64,000 nt of DNA from Myxococcales bacterium (GCA_029880325.1 JAOUOP010000036.1:17430-81429); one strand, 5' to 3'. Shown: positions 8,369 through 18,211, counted from the first letter of the stretch. The notes: generated from the letters alone by a model not told the origin. Program-made: numbers and translations.

Positions 8369-9802
8369 ATGGACCGTCCCGACCCGATCCCCAACGTCCT
8401 GGCCGAGCGCTACGCCAGCGCCGACATGCGCCTTCTGTGGTCGCCGCGCCACAAGATCGTGCTCGAGCGACTGCTGTGGATCGCGGTGCTCGAGGCCCAG
8501 CGCGAGCTGGGCGTACCGCTGCCCGATGGCGTCCTCGAGGCCTACCGGGACGTGGTCGATCAGGTCGACCTCGGCTCGATCCAAGAACGCGAGCGCGTGA
8601 GCCGCCACGACGTCAAAGCCCGCATCGAAGAGTTCTGCGCCCTGGCCGGCCACGAGCACATCCACAAGGGCATGACCTCGCGGGACCTGACCGAAAACGT
8701 CGAGCAGATGCAGATTCGCTCGGCACTGGTCCTGGTGCGCGACCGCATGGTGGCCGCGCTGCTGCGCCTGGGCGAGCGCGTGGCCGAATACGAAGCGACC
8801 GTGATCGCCGGCCGCAGCCACAACGTCCCGGCCCAGGCCACCACCCTGGGCAAACGCATGGCCAATTATGGTCAAGAGCTGCTGGTGGCCCTCGAGCGCA
8901 TCGAGACGCTGCTCGATCGCTACCCCCTGCGGGGCATCAAAGGGCCGGTGGGCACCCAGCAGGATCAGCTCGACCTGTTGGGCGGCGACGCCGACGGCCT
9001 CGGCCAGCTCGAAAGCTCGGTGGCGCGTCATCTGGGCTTTGCGCGCGTGCTCGACAACGTGGGCCAGGTCTACCCGCGCTCGTTGGACCTGGAAGTGGTC
9101 GGCGCGCTGGTGCAGGCCGTCAGCGGTCCGGCCAGTCTGGCCACCACGCTGCGGCTGATGGCCGGCCAGGAGCTGGCCACCGAGGGCTTCGCGCCCGGCC
9201 AGGTGGGCTCCTCGGCCATGCCCCACAAGATGAACAGCCGCTCCTGCGAACGGCTGTGCGGCTTCAAGGTCATCCTCAGCGGCTACCAGACCATGGTCGC
9301 GGGCCTGGCCGGCGACCAGTGGAACGAGGGCGACGTCAGCTGCTCGGTGGTGCGCCGCGTGGCCCTGCCCGACGCCTTCTTCGCCGCCGACGGCGCCCTG
9401 CAGACCCTGTTGCACATCCTCGCTGACCTCGGCGCCTACCCGGCCGTCATCGAACGCGAGCTCGCGCGCTACATGCCATTTTTGGCCACCACCAAGGTGC
9501 TGATGGCGGCGGTGCAGCGCGGCGTCGGCCGCGAGAGCGCCCACGAGGCGATCAAAGAGCACGCCACGGCCGTGGCCCTGCGCATGCGCGAAGCGGGCGC
9601 CGACAAGAACGACCTCTTCCAGCGCCTGGCCGCTGACGAACGCCTCGGCCTCGAAGCCGGCGCCCTGGCGGCCATCCTGGACGAGCCGCTCCGCTTCGTC
9701 GGCGCCGCGCGCAGCCAGGCCGCGGCCTTCGTCAGCGCCACCCAGGAGCTGGCCAAGCGCCACCCCCAGGCCGTCGGCTACGCGCCTGACGCCATGCTCT
9801 GA
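8369..9802 (+). CDS. purB: Adenylosuccinate lyase
   Basis: A 477-residue lyase of the fumarase/aspartase superfamily acting twice in purine synthesis (SAICAR to AICAR, adenylosuccinate to AMP). The signature loop GSSAMPHKMNSR with the catalytic Ser is present, as are the His-bearing GMTSRDLTENV and GRSHNVPAQ regions. Length agrees with the longer PurB subtype. The start is ATG 8369. It lies 18 bases after the SDR gene, and its stop is only four bases from the convergent riboflavin synthase stop. Confidence 0.93.
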   Translation: MDRPDPIPNVLAERYASADMRLLWSPRHKIVLERLLWIAVLEAQRELGVPLPDGVLEAYRDVVDQVDLGSIQERERVSRHDVKARIEEFCALAGHEHIHKGMTSRDLTENVEQMQIRSALVLVRDRMVAALLRLGERVAEYEATVIAGRSHNVPAQATTLGKRMANYGQELLVALERIETLLDRYPLRGIKGPVGTQQDQLDLLGGDADGLGQLESSVARHLGFARVLDNVGQVYPRSLDLEVVGALVQAVSGPASLATTLRLMAGQELATEGFAPGQVGSSAMPHKMNSRSCERLCGFKVILSGYQTMVAGLAGDQWNEGDVSCSVVRRVALPDAFFAADGALQTLLHILADLGAYPAVIERELARYMPFLATTKVLMAAVQRGVGRESAHEAIKEHATAVALRMREAGADKNDLFQRLAADERLGLEAGALAAILDEPLRFVGAARSQAAAFVSATQELAKRHPQAVGYAPDAML

Positions 9803-9806
9803 GGCT

Positions 9807-10433
9807 TCAGGAACCGCCGGCGGCGGAGCGCTGCGCGAGCACGCGCTCAACGGTTTCGACGATGGCCACGGTGCGCGCGTCGAGCTCGATGTTGACGCGC
9901 TCGCCGACGCCCTTTTCGCCCAGCCGCGTCAGCCGCAGCGTCTCGGGGATCAGGTGCAGCTTGAAGGAGCCGGCCGCATCGATTTCACCCACAGTCAAAC
10001 TCGATCCGTCGACGGCCACAAAGCCCTTCTCCAAGATAAAGCGCATCCACCGGGCCGGCACCTCGATGCGCAAGTCGCGCCCGGCACCGGCGACCTCGGC
10101 CCAGACGATGCGACCCATGCCGCGCACATGGCCGCTGACCTCGTGGCCGCCGATCTCGTCGCCAGCCCGCAGGCTGCGCTCGACGCTGACGCGGTCACCC
10201 ACCTCAAGCGCGTCGAGCGTGGTCAGCCGCAGCGTCTCGTCGATGGCCTCGAAAATGGCGCTATTGCCTTCGATGGCCACCACCGTCTGGCACACGCCGT
10301 CGATGGAAACACTGGCCCCGAGCTCGAGCCCCTCGATGTAGCTGGGCCCCAGCACCACGCCGTAGCGCAAGAGCCCCTCGCTGCGCTCGACGCGGTCGAC
10401 TTCGAAAGTGCCTCGGGTGATGCCGGAGAACAT
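9807..10433 (-). CDS. ribE: Riboflavin synthase, alpha subunit
   Basis: A 208-residue protein with two lumazine-binding repeats that dismutates 6,7-dimethyl-8-ribityllumazine into riboflavin. It starts MFSGI (usually MFTGI); repeat 1 has GASVSIDGVCQTV and repeat 2 has FVAVDGSSLTV; the inter-repeat motif is GGHEVSGHV, and HLIPETLRLT precedes the C-terminal helix. It resembles the E. coli enzyme in layout. No other riboflavin genes are nearby. The next gene on this strand begins 29 bases upstream of its start, so cotranscription with the SnoaL-like gene is likely. Confidence 0.92.
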   Translation of the reverse strand: MFSGITRGTFEVDRVERSEGLLRYGVVLGPSYIEGLELGASVSIDGVCQTVVAIEGNSAIFEAIDETLRLTTLDALEVGDRVSVERSLRAGDEIGGHEVSGHVRGMGRIVWAEVAGAGRDLRIEVPARWMRFILEKGFVAVDGSSLTVGEIDAAGSFKLHLIPETLRLTRLGEKGVGERVNIELDARTVAIVETVERVLAQRSAAGGS

Positions 10434-10462
10434 GGAAGTGCTCTGAAACGGGGTTCGTGAGC

Positions 10463-10840
10463 CTACATCTGCGGGTTGAAGTCGATGCGTTCGATCAGAT
10501 CATCGTCGCGGAAGCTGAAGATCATCTCGATGCCCTTGATCGGGAAGGGCAAGGGCAGACCCTCGGGCAGCGTGGCGTTGACGGTGACCTTGGCGCCGTC
10601 CTCGGCCGGATCGGACCATTTCAGCTGCTCCATCATGCCGGCCATGGCGCCACCGCCACCCCCGCCACCGGCCCCGCGTCCCAGGCGCCGCAGGATTTTG
10701 TCCTTGCCCTGGGCGCTACCCATGGGGCTGCCCATCACGATGTCGTCGGCCAGGCGGTCGGCGAGCTTTGCCAGCGCGGCCTCGTCGGGCGCGCGTTGCA
10801 CTTCCAGTACCTGCATCACGATCTCGGTTCGAGCGCTCAT
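10463..10840 (-). CDS. NTF2/SnoaL-like small protein with a glycine run
   Basis: A 125-residue protein. The N-terminal helices (VMQVLEVQRAPDEAALAKLADRL) followed by a beta-rich C terminus (IEMIFSFRDDDLIERIDF) fit the cone-shaped NTF2/SnoaL fold. A glycine-rich insert (GRGAGGGGGGGAMAG) interrupts it near residues 55-70. ATG 10840 is preceded by a strong GGAGGTGA, which decides the start against a longer open frame. The function is unknown; the fold serves enzymes and binding proteins alike. Confidence 0.65.
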   Translation of the reverse strand: MSARTEIVMQVLEVQRAPDEAALAKLADRLADDIVMGSPMGSAQGKDKILRRLGRGAGGGGGGGAMAGMMEQLKWSDPAEDGAKVTVNATLPEGLPLPFPIKGIEMIFSFRDDDLIERIDFNPQM

Positions 10841-10972
10841 GGACTCACCTCCCGCATAACGCCCGCCACGAAGATAACAACGCGGGCCGCGTGCAGCGCA
10901 GCCTGGCCCGAGTGCTTTGGGCTTGTCAACGCGGCCGCTTGGAGCTTGTCCGCGTGGGCTTGCCAACAACGC

Positions 10973-11539
10973 TCAATCGTCGAGCAAGGCGCCGATGGCC
11001 TCGCCCAGCCGCCCCAGGTCGGGCTTGAGCACGAAGGCACTGGCACCGGCCGCCAGCGCCTGCTCGCGAATGTCGGCCTGTCGCGTGTAGACCACGATAC
11101 GCACGTGTCGGGTCTCGTCGCCGCCGCGCAGCTTCTCGATCAACGCCAGACCACCCAGCTCGCCGTCGGCCGGCTCGATCACGGCCACGTCCGGCGCCTG
11201 CCCGCCCATGGCGATCAGGGCATCGACCGGATCGGAAAATCCGGACACGTCGACGCCGTCGTCGAGCAACTTATCGAGACCCCGGGCCGCACTGCCATCC
11301 TGATCGATGACATGCACCTTGGGCCCACCCTGACGCAACACGTCGGGCACCGGATAACCGTACTTGCGGAGGAACTCCAGCACGTCCACCCGTCGAAAAC
11401 GCAGGTGCCGCCCCGGAGTGCGGAAGTAACGGATCTCACCACGGTCAGCCCAATTGTGAATCGTCTTCAGGTCAACCTGACAGAACTTGCCCACATCGGA
11501 GGCCGTGAACAACTGCTTGGCCTGCGCACGTTTGGCCAT
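10973..11539 (-). CDS. HTH (excisionase/MerR-like) plus receiver-domain regulator
   Basis: A 188-residue two-domain protein. Residues 8-62 are a winged helix of the excisionase/helix_turn_helix_17 kind (FTASDVGKFCQVDLKTIHNW then RTPGRHLRFRRVDVLEFL). Residues 73-188 form a CheY-like receiver with the acidic pair VIDQD, Thr152 and Lys172 (FVLKPD). The position where the phosphorylated Asp should sit, in PDVAVIEPADG, is Glu122, so the domain is probably not phosphorylated normally. DNA-binding domain first and receiver last is the reverse of standard response regulators. The target is unknown. The gene is monocistronic. Confidence 0.82.
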   Translation of the reverse strand: MAKRAQAKQLFTASDVGKFCQVDLKTIHNWADRGEIRYFRTPGRHLRFRRVDVLEFLRKYGYPVPDVLRQGGPKVHVIDQDGSAARGLDKLLDDGVDVSGFSDPVDALIAMGGQAPDVAVIEPADGELGGLALIEKLRGGDETRHVRIVVYTRQADIREQALAAGASAFVLKPDLGRLGEAIGALLDD

Positions 11540-11655
11540 ATGTTTGAATTGTTAACCAGCGGATGTTGAGCTGTCTAGGAAAATCCAGCTTAGTCAGGTT
11601 ATCAGCCTCTTCCCACATTTCGCGACCTGGTCACCGAAGCGGGGGCAACCTGTCA

Positions 11656-12513
11656 TCAACCGCCGCTGTCGAGCTTGCGCAAAACGCGCCGCGTGGGACC
11701 GGGCAGCGCCCGCTCAGCCACGGGATGTTCGGGGTCGCCCGGATACACGATCACCACCTCATCGCCCACGACTTTGAGCAGCGGCTCGATGACGGGCGGG
11801 CGGCGACTGGCTGCAAATGCCATCGCCGCTTCGATGCTCGCAGTCTCGTGCAGCGTGCCCAGCGTGATCTTGGTGGGCGGCGCCAGGCGGATGTCACCAC
11901 GACGTTCGGCGTCGAGCGCGGCCTTGGGCGTAAACCAACGACCAGCCAGGCTCTCCATGGTGTCGTGGCGCGCCTGCTGACCGGCCGGGGCCTCGGCCAG
12001 GTAAAACGCCGTGTCAAAGCGCACAGGTTCACTCTGGGGCGTGATCCAGCGCGACAGCGGCTGCAGCCACGACAAATGCAGCTCGGCGTTTGCCTCCTCG
12101 AGCAGCTGACCGAAGTCGGCCCCCTGGTGCAGGCGCGTCCGCAGCCCTTCGCGCACATCGTTCGACAGTGCCGCACTCGACAGCAGCACACCGGATTCCT
12201 CGAAGGTCTCGCGCACCGCCGCCATCGCCCAACCCAGCGTCAGCGCGTCGTCGACGTCGTCACCCCAGGCCCCGCGGTGCGCGGGCGCGTCCGCATCGGC
12301 GATGCGCGCCAGAAGACGCGCACCGCTGTCGGCCGGGCTGACCTTGCCACCGGGAAAGACGTACATGCCCCCCATGAAGCCCATGGTGCGCTGGCGTTGT
12401 ACGAGGAAGACCTCGAGCGCCGACGCCGCAGCGCCGTGGGTTTCGCGCATCACGACCACGGTCGCGGCCGGTTTTGGTACCGGCGGCGCTTCGGCCTGCG
12501 GCAAGGGGCTCAC
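11656..12513 (-). CDS. NUDIX hydrolase with an interrupted Nudix box
   Basis: A 285-residue protein expected to hydrolyse a nucleoside diphosphate linked to another moiety. The Nudix box starts with FPGGKVSPAD and ends with AAVRETFEESGVLL; about 35 residues separate the halves, as in NUDT7/NUDT19-type CoA or ADP-ribose hydrolases. The Glu residues of REtxEE are intact. It starts with GTG 12513, whose GTGA overlaps the stop of the upstream XRE regulator, so the two are translationally coupled. The exact substrate is not predictable. Confidence 0.85.
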   Translation of the reverse strand: MSPLPQAEAPPVPKPAATVVVMRETHGAAASALEVFLVQRQRTMGFMGGMYVFPGGKVSPADSGARLLARIADADAPAHRGAWGDDVDDALTLGWAMAAVRETFEESGVLLSSAALSNDVREGLRTRLHQGADFGQLLEEANAELHLSWLQPLSRWITPQSEPVRFDTAFYLAEAPAGQQARHDTMESLAGRWFTPKAALDAERRGDIRLAPPTKITLGTLHETASIEAAMAFAASRRPPVIEPLLKVVGDEVVIVYPGDPEHPVAERALPGPTRRVLRKLDSGG

Positions 12514-13355
12514 TCCTCGGCGAGCACGTGGGTGGTGGTGACGCCGATGGCCGAGGCCAGGCGCGCCAGCGTCTCGAGCGAGGGCGTGTGCCGGCCGGCC
12601 TCCACGCGGGCGATGTTGGGACGGTGAATGCCCGTGCGCCGGGCCAGCTCCGCCTGGGTCAGCCCCGCGGCCATCCGCAGCTCCCGCAGCCGCGCACCCA
12701 GGCGCACGCCATCGATGCCGTTTTCGCCGCCGCGCGCAGCCGCTGCCTTGCCCGCACCATTGACCGCCAGTGCCGCAGCCGAAACGGCGATTTCGCGGCC
12801 GCTCTCGAGGCTCAGGGTGGCGGTGGCCGCGCCCGCCGCCAAGGCGATCGAAGTCACGTCGCTGCCGTCGTCCTCGCCGGTCACCGGACGCGACAGGAGC
12901 GCCGCGGTGCCATCGGCCAGGATCGCCAGCAGCTCACCGGGGCGCGGCGAGACCGTCAGGTACTCGAAGCGTTGGGCCCGACCCCGATCGACGCGGCGGG
13001 CGATGGCCGAAGCCAGGCGCGGAAAGTGTTGCTGGCCGCGGCAGACGGCGCCCGGGCACAGGTCCTCGAGCAAATCCTGGATGTCGACCATGAAGTCGGC
13101 GGCGGGCAGCGCGACGGCGCACCCCACGCGCAACGCTCGCAGAAAACCCACAGTTGCGAGCAGCTCGTCCTCGTCGAAGAACTCGCAGGCCGCATCGACC
13201 ACCACCCAACCGTTGCCGTCGAGGGCGCTGGCCACGGCCTCGGGCCGCGCCACGCGCGTGGGCAGCTCCGAGGGCTCGAGCAGGGCGCGCCACGAACTCT
13301 CGAACGGAGCCCGATCGGTCAAAAGGAGAACTTGTCTGGAAATGCTCGCAGTCAC
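12510..13355 (-). CDS. XRE-family regulator with an N-terminal pseudoreceiver-like region
   Basis: About 281 residues from GTG 13355. The last 60 residues are a clear Cro/C1 helix-turn-helix (LRELRMAAGLTQAELARRTG, then HRPNIARVEAGRHTPSLETL). The N-terminal 115 residues (QVLLLTDRAPFESSW ...) look like an alpha/beta receiver fold without a recognisable phosphoacceptor set. A middle beta-rich segment follows. The frame stays open upstream into an antisense stretch, so the start is uncertain; GTG 13355 is where the fold begins. The 4-base overlap with the NUDIX gene implies joint expression. What it regulates is unknown. Confidence 0.75.
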   Translation of the reverse strand: MTASISRQVLLLTDRAPFESSWRALLEPSELPTRVARPEAVASALDGNGWVVVDAACEFFDEDELLATVGFLRALRVGCAVALPAADFMVDIQDLLEDLCPGAVCRGQQHFPRLASAIARRVDRGRAQRFEYLTVSPRPGELLAILADGTAALLSRPVTGEDDGSDVTSIALAAGAATATLSLESGREIAVSAAALAVNGAGKAAAARGGENGIDGVRLGARLRELRMAAGLTQAELARRTGIHRPNIARVEAGRHTPSLETLARLASAIGVTTTHVLAEE

Positions 13356-13561
13356 GCGTCGTCTGCTCTGGCGGTGCGCACGGCCATGCCCCGACGGTCT
13401 GAGCGGCCACGGGAATCGACCCGCGGTTTTCGGTGGCCGGCAAGCCACCCGGCGGGGCCAGGCGGATGGGTAGCGCGTGCTGTGGCAATATCGACGATCT
13501 TGGGGGCTGCCGCAACACGAGCGCAGCATCTGCGCCCTGTCGAGGGCCCCCGAACCCCCAT

Positions 13562-14899
13562 TCAGCCGCTGACGCCGGAGCGACCATCGATGGCCGCGCC
13601 GCCTGCGCCGAAGCGCCCGACCAGCCGCAGCCACAACTCCCGGCGCCGCAGCCACAGCCAGGCAAAGCCCACCATGGCCAACGACAACAGGGCCCAGCCC
13701 AGCAGCCAGCCGTCCAGGGCCAGACGCCGGGACACGGGCCGGCTGGCGATGCCGAAAGCCAGCTCCAGGTGCACCCAGTAGACCGCCAGCGAGGCCTGAC
13801 CGAGCAGCAAGAGGCCCCGGCGCCCCGGAACCCGAGGTCGGCTGAGGACCACGGCCAAACCGCCCAATATCAGCCCCATGGCCACCCGGTAGAGCACCCG
13901 CAGCGGCTGCTGCAGCCACGGCTCGGCGGCCATCAGCGCCCGCACCGGCGCCCGCGACTCGCTGCTGAGCGCAGCGAGCAAGAGCCCGAAAAGGGCCAAT
14001 ACCAGCGCCGATGTCAGGGCCCCGCGCGGCCCGCGTAGGCCAAAGTGGCGCCCCAGGGCCACCCCCACAAAGGGATAGGCGAGCCACGGAAAGAGAGGGA
14101 AAAGCCCGGCGGGCGTGCGCCCGGGCCCCGGATTCCAGTAGCCCAGGTAGCCGGCCAGGGGCCCCGGCAACGGCCCGGGCACCCAGGCGCGCATGGCCGG
14201 CGTCAGTAGGGCCACCAGCGCCGCGGCCAAGAGGCAAGGCCAGGCCAGCGGGTGCCGCACCACCCCCAGGGCGCGCCCGAAGCAGGCCACCAGGACCAGC
14301 GAGGCGCCGATCGCCTGCAGCACATCCTGCCGCAGCACCCCCTCCACACGCGCCGGGGTGAAGGCCCAGAGCGACCAAAACCCCAGCGCCCAGCTGAAGC
14401 CAGCCGCGCCCGCCCAGCCGAGGGCCCGGCGCCCCGGCAGCCTCCCGCGCGCCCAGCGCCCCAGCAGCAGGTAGCCGCCCAGGTAGGCGAAGGTCAGGGG
14501 CAGGGCCGCGGCCCAGGCCGTCCAGTGGCGGTAGCCGGCGCCGTCGAGCATCCACATCTGCACCCGCAGCAGGTAGCCCAGCAGCAGAATTTGCAGCCCG
14601 CGGGCCAGTTCCGAGCGCAGTGCCGAGTTCCCTCTCGAGCCCGCCAGGCCCCCCGCCAAGAAAGTCTCCTGGCTCCAGCGCAGGCCCAGGGAAATGCCCA
14701 CCAACAACAGAAAAAGCGGCGCCGCCAGACCGCCGGGTGAACGCACCAGGTCGAAGCTCGCCCCCTGCCGGAAAGGCGCCGCCAGCCAGCCATCCCCCGT
14801 GTGCATCCAGATCATCAGCAGCACGGCGATGCCGCGCATGGCGTCCACGTGGTCGAAGCGCGCCCCGACCGGGTTTACGATCTGTCCTTTGGTTGACAC
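13562..14899 (-). CDS. Heparan-alpha-glucosaminide N-acetyltransferase-like membrane protein (DUF1624)
   Basis: A 445-residue protein with ten or more hydrophobic segments. The N-terminal signature RFDHVDAMRGIAVLLMIWMHT and the later GGLAAPLFLLLVGISLGL match the catalytic domain of the HGSNAT/YeiB-like acyltransferase family, which moves acetyl groups across a membrane to sugar amines; the His in MHTGDGW is the candidate catalytic residue. The bacterial substrate is unknown. GTG 14899 with AGAGGA upstream is a good start. It is divergent from prs with 91 bases between them. Confidence 0.78.
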   Translation of the reverse strand: MSTKGQIVNPVGARFDHVDAMRGIAVLLMIWMHTGDGWLAAPFRQGASFDLVRSPGGLAAPLFLLLVGISLGLRWSQETFLAGGLAGSRGNSALRSELARGLQILLLGYLLRVQMWMLDGAGYRHWTAWAAALPLTFAYLGGYLLLGRWARGRLPGRRALGWAGAAGFSWALGFWSLWAFTPARVEGVLRQDVLQAIGASLVLVACFGRALGVVRHPLAWPCLLAAALVALLTPAMRAWVPGPLPGPLAGYLGYWNPGPGRTPAGLFPLFPWLAYPFVGVALGRHFGLRGPRGALTSALVLALFGLLLAALSSESRAPVRALMAAEPWLQQPLRVLYRVAMGLILGGLAVVLSRPRVPGRRGLLLLGQASLAVYWVHLELAFGIASRPVSRRLALDGWLLGWALLSLAMVGFAWLWLRRRELWLRLVGRFGAGGAAIDGRSGVSG

Positions 14900-14990
14900 C
14901 CAAAGTCCTCTTTGCTAGCGATCCGCGGCCCTGCGCCGCCGCGTAGCAGGCGCTGCCGGGTCCGAGCACCGGCATTTTAAGGCGTAGGCG

Positions 14991-15950
<960 letters not shown>

Positions 15951-15969
15951 GCGACGAAGGATTTTCACC

Positions 15970-16563
15970 ATGCAAGCACAACCCCTCGCCATCGAAGCTC
16001 GGACCCAGACCGGAAAGGGCGCAGCCCGCGAGCTACGCCGCAACGAAAAGGTCCCGGGCGTCATCTACGGCCCCGACCGCGAAGCCACCTCCATCGCCGT
16101 CAGCCCGCGCGACGTGACCGCGATCCTGGAAGGGCCCCACCGGCGCAACACGCTGATCGAGGTCGAACTCGGTGGCGAAAAGCAGCTGGTGCTGGTCAAG
16201 GAACTGCAGATCCACCCGGTCTCGCGCGCCATCCTGCACGTGGACTTCTACACCGTCTCCCTGGACCGCCCGGTGGAGGTGAAGGTGCCGTTTTCCACCC
16301 GCGGCCGCGCCAAGGGCGTGGTGGCCGGCGCGGACCTGCGCAAGCACTACCGGGAGCTTCCCGTGCGCGCCACGCCGGACAAGATTCCGGCCTTGCTGGA
16401 GGTGGACGTCACGGCCATGGGCGTGGGCGACGTGCTCAAGGCCAAGAATCTGCCGACGCCCGAGGGCGTGGAAGTTCGGCTGGACGGCGAGCGCAACCTG
16501 ATCGTGCTGTCGGCCCCGCGCCGCCGGGCACAGCAGGACGAGGCGGAGGCAGCAGCCAGCTGA
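15970..16563 (+). CDS. rplY: 50S ribosomal protein L25/general stress protein Ctc
   Basis: This 197-residue two-domain L25 (TL5/Ctc type) binds 5S rRNA. The N-terminal RNA-binding domain has RTQTGKGAARELRRNEKVPGVIYG and the L25 core KQLVLVKELQIHPVSRAILHVDFY. The C-terminal beta domain carries VKVPFSTRGRAKGV. A GAAGGA motif precedes ATG 15970. It lies between prs and pth as in many bacteria. Confidence 0.94.
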   Translation: MQAQPLAIEARTQTGKGAARELRRNEKVPGVIYGPDREATSIAVSPRDVTAILEGPHRRNTLIEVELGGEKQLVLVKELQIHPVSRAILHVDFYTVSLDRPVEVKVPFSTRGRAKGVVAGADLRKHYRELPVRATPDKIPALLEVDVTAMGVGDVLKAKNLPTPEGVEVRLDGERNLIVLSAPRRRAQQDEAEAAAS

Positions 16564-16697
16564 TTGTTGTCGGGCAAGGGGCACGCGCCCCCCGCCCGGG
16601 CTGCGCCGCTTCGCGCGGCTCCGGGTGCTTGCCGGCCGACCGCCAAGACAGCCCCCACCCCTCAGCCCTGCCCTTCTTCCCTGGAGATCCGAGCGCC

Positions 16698-17261
16698 ATG
16701 CGACTGGTCACCGGGCTCGGAAATCCGGGACCCAAGTACGCCGGCAATCGCCACAACCTCGGCTTCATGCTGGTCGAGCATTTCGCCCAACTGCATGGCG
16801 CGCCGAGCTTTCGCGAAAAGTTCCACGGCCGCTTCGCCCGCGTCAGCACCGCGGGCGAAGACCTGGTGCTGCTCGAGCCCGACACCTACATGAATCTCAG
16901 CGGCCGCTCGGTCCAGGCCGCGCTGCAATTTTTCAAGCTCGACCTTTCGGACCTGGTGGTGGCCCACGACGAGCTGGACTTGGCCTACGGCGAGGTGCGC
17001 ATCAAACAGGGCGGCGGCACCGCGGGGCACAAGGGGCTGAAGTCCATCGCCGAGTGCTGCGGCGGCCTGGGCTTTGCGCGGCTGCGCCTGGGCATCGGCC
17101 GGCCCCGCTCGGGCCCGGTCGAGGGCTACGTACTGAGCGATTTTTCCGCCGTGGAGCGCACAGAGCTGCCAGATGTGCTAAAACGCGCCTCCGCCGCGCT
17201 GGCCGACCTGGTCGAGCACGGCAGCGCCGAGGCGATGAACCGGCACAACCGCCGCCCATGA
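16698..17261 (+). CDS. pth: Peptidyl-tRNA hydrolase
   Basis: This 187-residue enzyme releases peptidyl-tRNA dropped from ribosomes. It opens VTGLGNPGPKYAGNRHNLGF with catalytic His19, continues with PDTYMNLSGRSV and the VVAHDELDL motif, then KQGGGTAGHKGLKSI. An in-frame GTG/ATG further upstream adds non-homologous residues, so ATG 16698 is used. A 134-base gap separates it from rplY, and rpsF starts 60 bases downstream. Confidence 0.95.
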   Translation: MRLVTGLGNPGPKYAGNRHNLGFMLVEHFAQLHGAPSFREKFHGRFARVSTAGEDLVLLEPDTYMNLSGRSVQAALQFFKLDLSDLVVAHDELDLAYGEVRIKQGGGTAGHKGLKSIAECCGGLGFARLRLGIGRPRSGPVEGYVLSDFSAVERTELPDVLKRASAALADLVEHGSAEAMNRHNRRP

Positions 17262-17321
17262 GCCCTCGGCTTCTTCCCTGCTCCGGGCTACGTCCCGGGG
17301 CCACCGTCCAAAGGGAGCGAA

Positions 17322-17921
17322 ATGGCAAGCCCTGCAATCAGTAGTCCAACACCCGAACGCCGCGCGCGCGAATACGAAACGATCTACATCATGCGCTCGG
17401 CGGTCAGCACCGAGGAAGCCAAGCGCATCAACGACCGCGCGCGCGAGGTGATCGACAGCCTCGGCGGCGTGCTGCTGCGCGTCGACAACTGGGGCCGGCG
17501 CAAGCTGGCCTATCCCATCGCCAAGTCCAGCCGCGGCGTCTTCGTCTACCTGCGCTACGCCGGCTTCAACGACCTGGTGGCCGAGCTCGAACGCAACCTG
17601 CGCCTGCTCGAGAACGTGGTCCGCTACCAGACGGTGCAGCTTGCGCCACGCGTGGACATCGCCGCGCTGACGGCCGACCCCGAGGAGCTGAAGTTCGCAG
17701 AGCTCGAGGCAGCACCCGAGGACGACGAGCCGGAGTTGGCCCAGCGCCTGGGCCTGGTCGAGCGTCCGCGCCACGACAGCCGTGAGGAACGCGAGGGGTC
17801 CGGCGGCGGCGGCGGCGGCGACGGCGACGCTGAAGCAGCCGAGGACGGGCCAAAGGCTGCCGATGACAGCGGCGAAGAATCAACACCGGCGGCAGCCGCC
17901 GAAGCTTCGGAGAATCAGTAA
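17322..17921 (+). CDS. rpsF: 30S ribosomal protein S6 with an acidic C-terminal extension
   Basis: S6 binds S18 and 16S rRNA in the platform. The core is residues 17-112 (REYETIYIMRSAVS, WGRRKLAYPIAKSSRGVFVYLRY, LERNLRLLENVVRYQTV). The remaining 85 or so residues are low-complexity, acidic and Gly/Ala rich, unlike the roughly 100-residue E. coli form before modification. The tail resembles the poly-Glu tails added to S6 in some bacteria, but here it is gene-encoded. Its stop TAA shares one base with the rpsR start. Confidence 0.94.
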   Translation: MASPAISSPTPERRAREYETIYIMRSAVSTEEAKRINDRAREVIDSLGGVLLRVDNWGRRKLAYPIAKSSRGVFVYLRYAGFNDLVAELERNLRLLENVVRYQTVQLAPRVDIAALTADPEELKFAELEAAPEDDEPELAQRLGLVERPRHDSREEREGSGGGGGGDGDAEAAEDGPKAADDSGEESTPAAAAEASENQ

Positions 17922-18208
17922 TGGACGGCAACCGAGACGACGACAGCCGAGGTGGTCGGGATCGCGATGGAGATGCCTTCGGCTCGCGACGCCGGGGCGG
18001 CAAGCGCAAGGTCTGCCGCTTCTGCGCCGACTCCGAGTTGGGCATCGACTACAAGGATCCGGGCCAACTCAAGTACTTCATCAGCGAACGCGGCAAGATC
18101 GTTCCGCGACGCATCAGCGGCAATTGCGCACCGCACCAGCGCCAGATCACACTGGCGGTCAAGCGCGCGCGCAACCTCGCTCTGATGCCCTACACGTCGG
18201 GAGGCTGA
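17921..18208 (+). CDS. rpsR: 30S ribosomal protein S18 (zinc-ribbon form)
   Basis: A 95-residue S18 with a charged N-terminal tail of about 27 residues before the core. The core has CRFCADSELGIDYKD followed by RISGNCAPHQRQITLAVKRARNLALMPY. The CxxC plus later Cys-x-x-His pattern indicates the metal-binding (C+) form of S18. Its ATG overlaps the rpsF stop by one base, and rplI begins four bases after its stop, so all three are one operon. Confidence 0.95.
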   Translation: MDGNRDDDSRGGRDRDGDAFGSRRRGGKRKVCRFCADSELGIDYKDPGQLKYFISERGKIVPRRISGNCAPHQRQITLAVKRARNLALMPYTSGG

Positions 18209-18211
18209 ACG

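Noticed and set aside
7322..9850. An 842-codon open frame on the minus strand across the SDR gene and purB
   Set aside because: It is antisense to two well-recognised enzymes, has no domain features, and is the expected by-product of high G+C at third positions.
13356..14975. Upstream in-frame extension of the XRE regulator to 14975
   Set aside because: This part is antisense-frame sequence overlapping the HGSNAT-like gene on the same strand in another frame; the fold starts at 13355.
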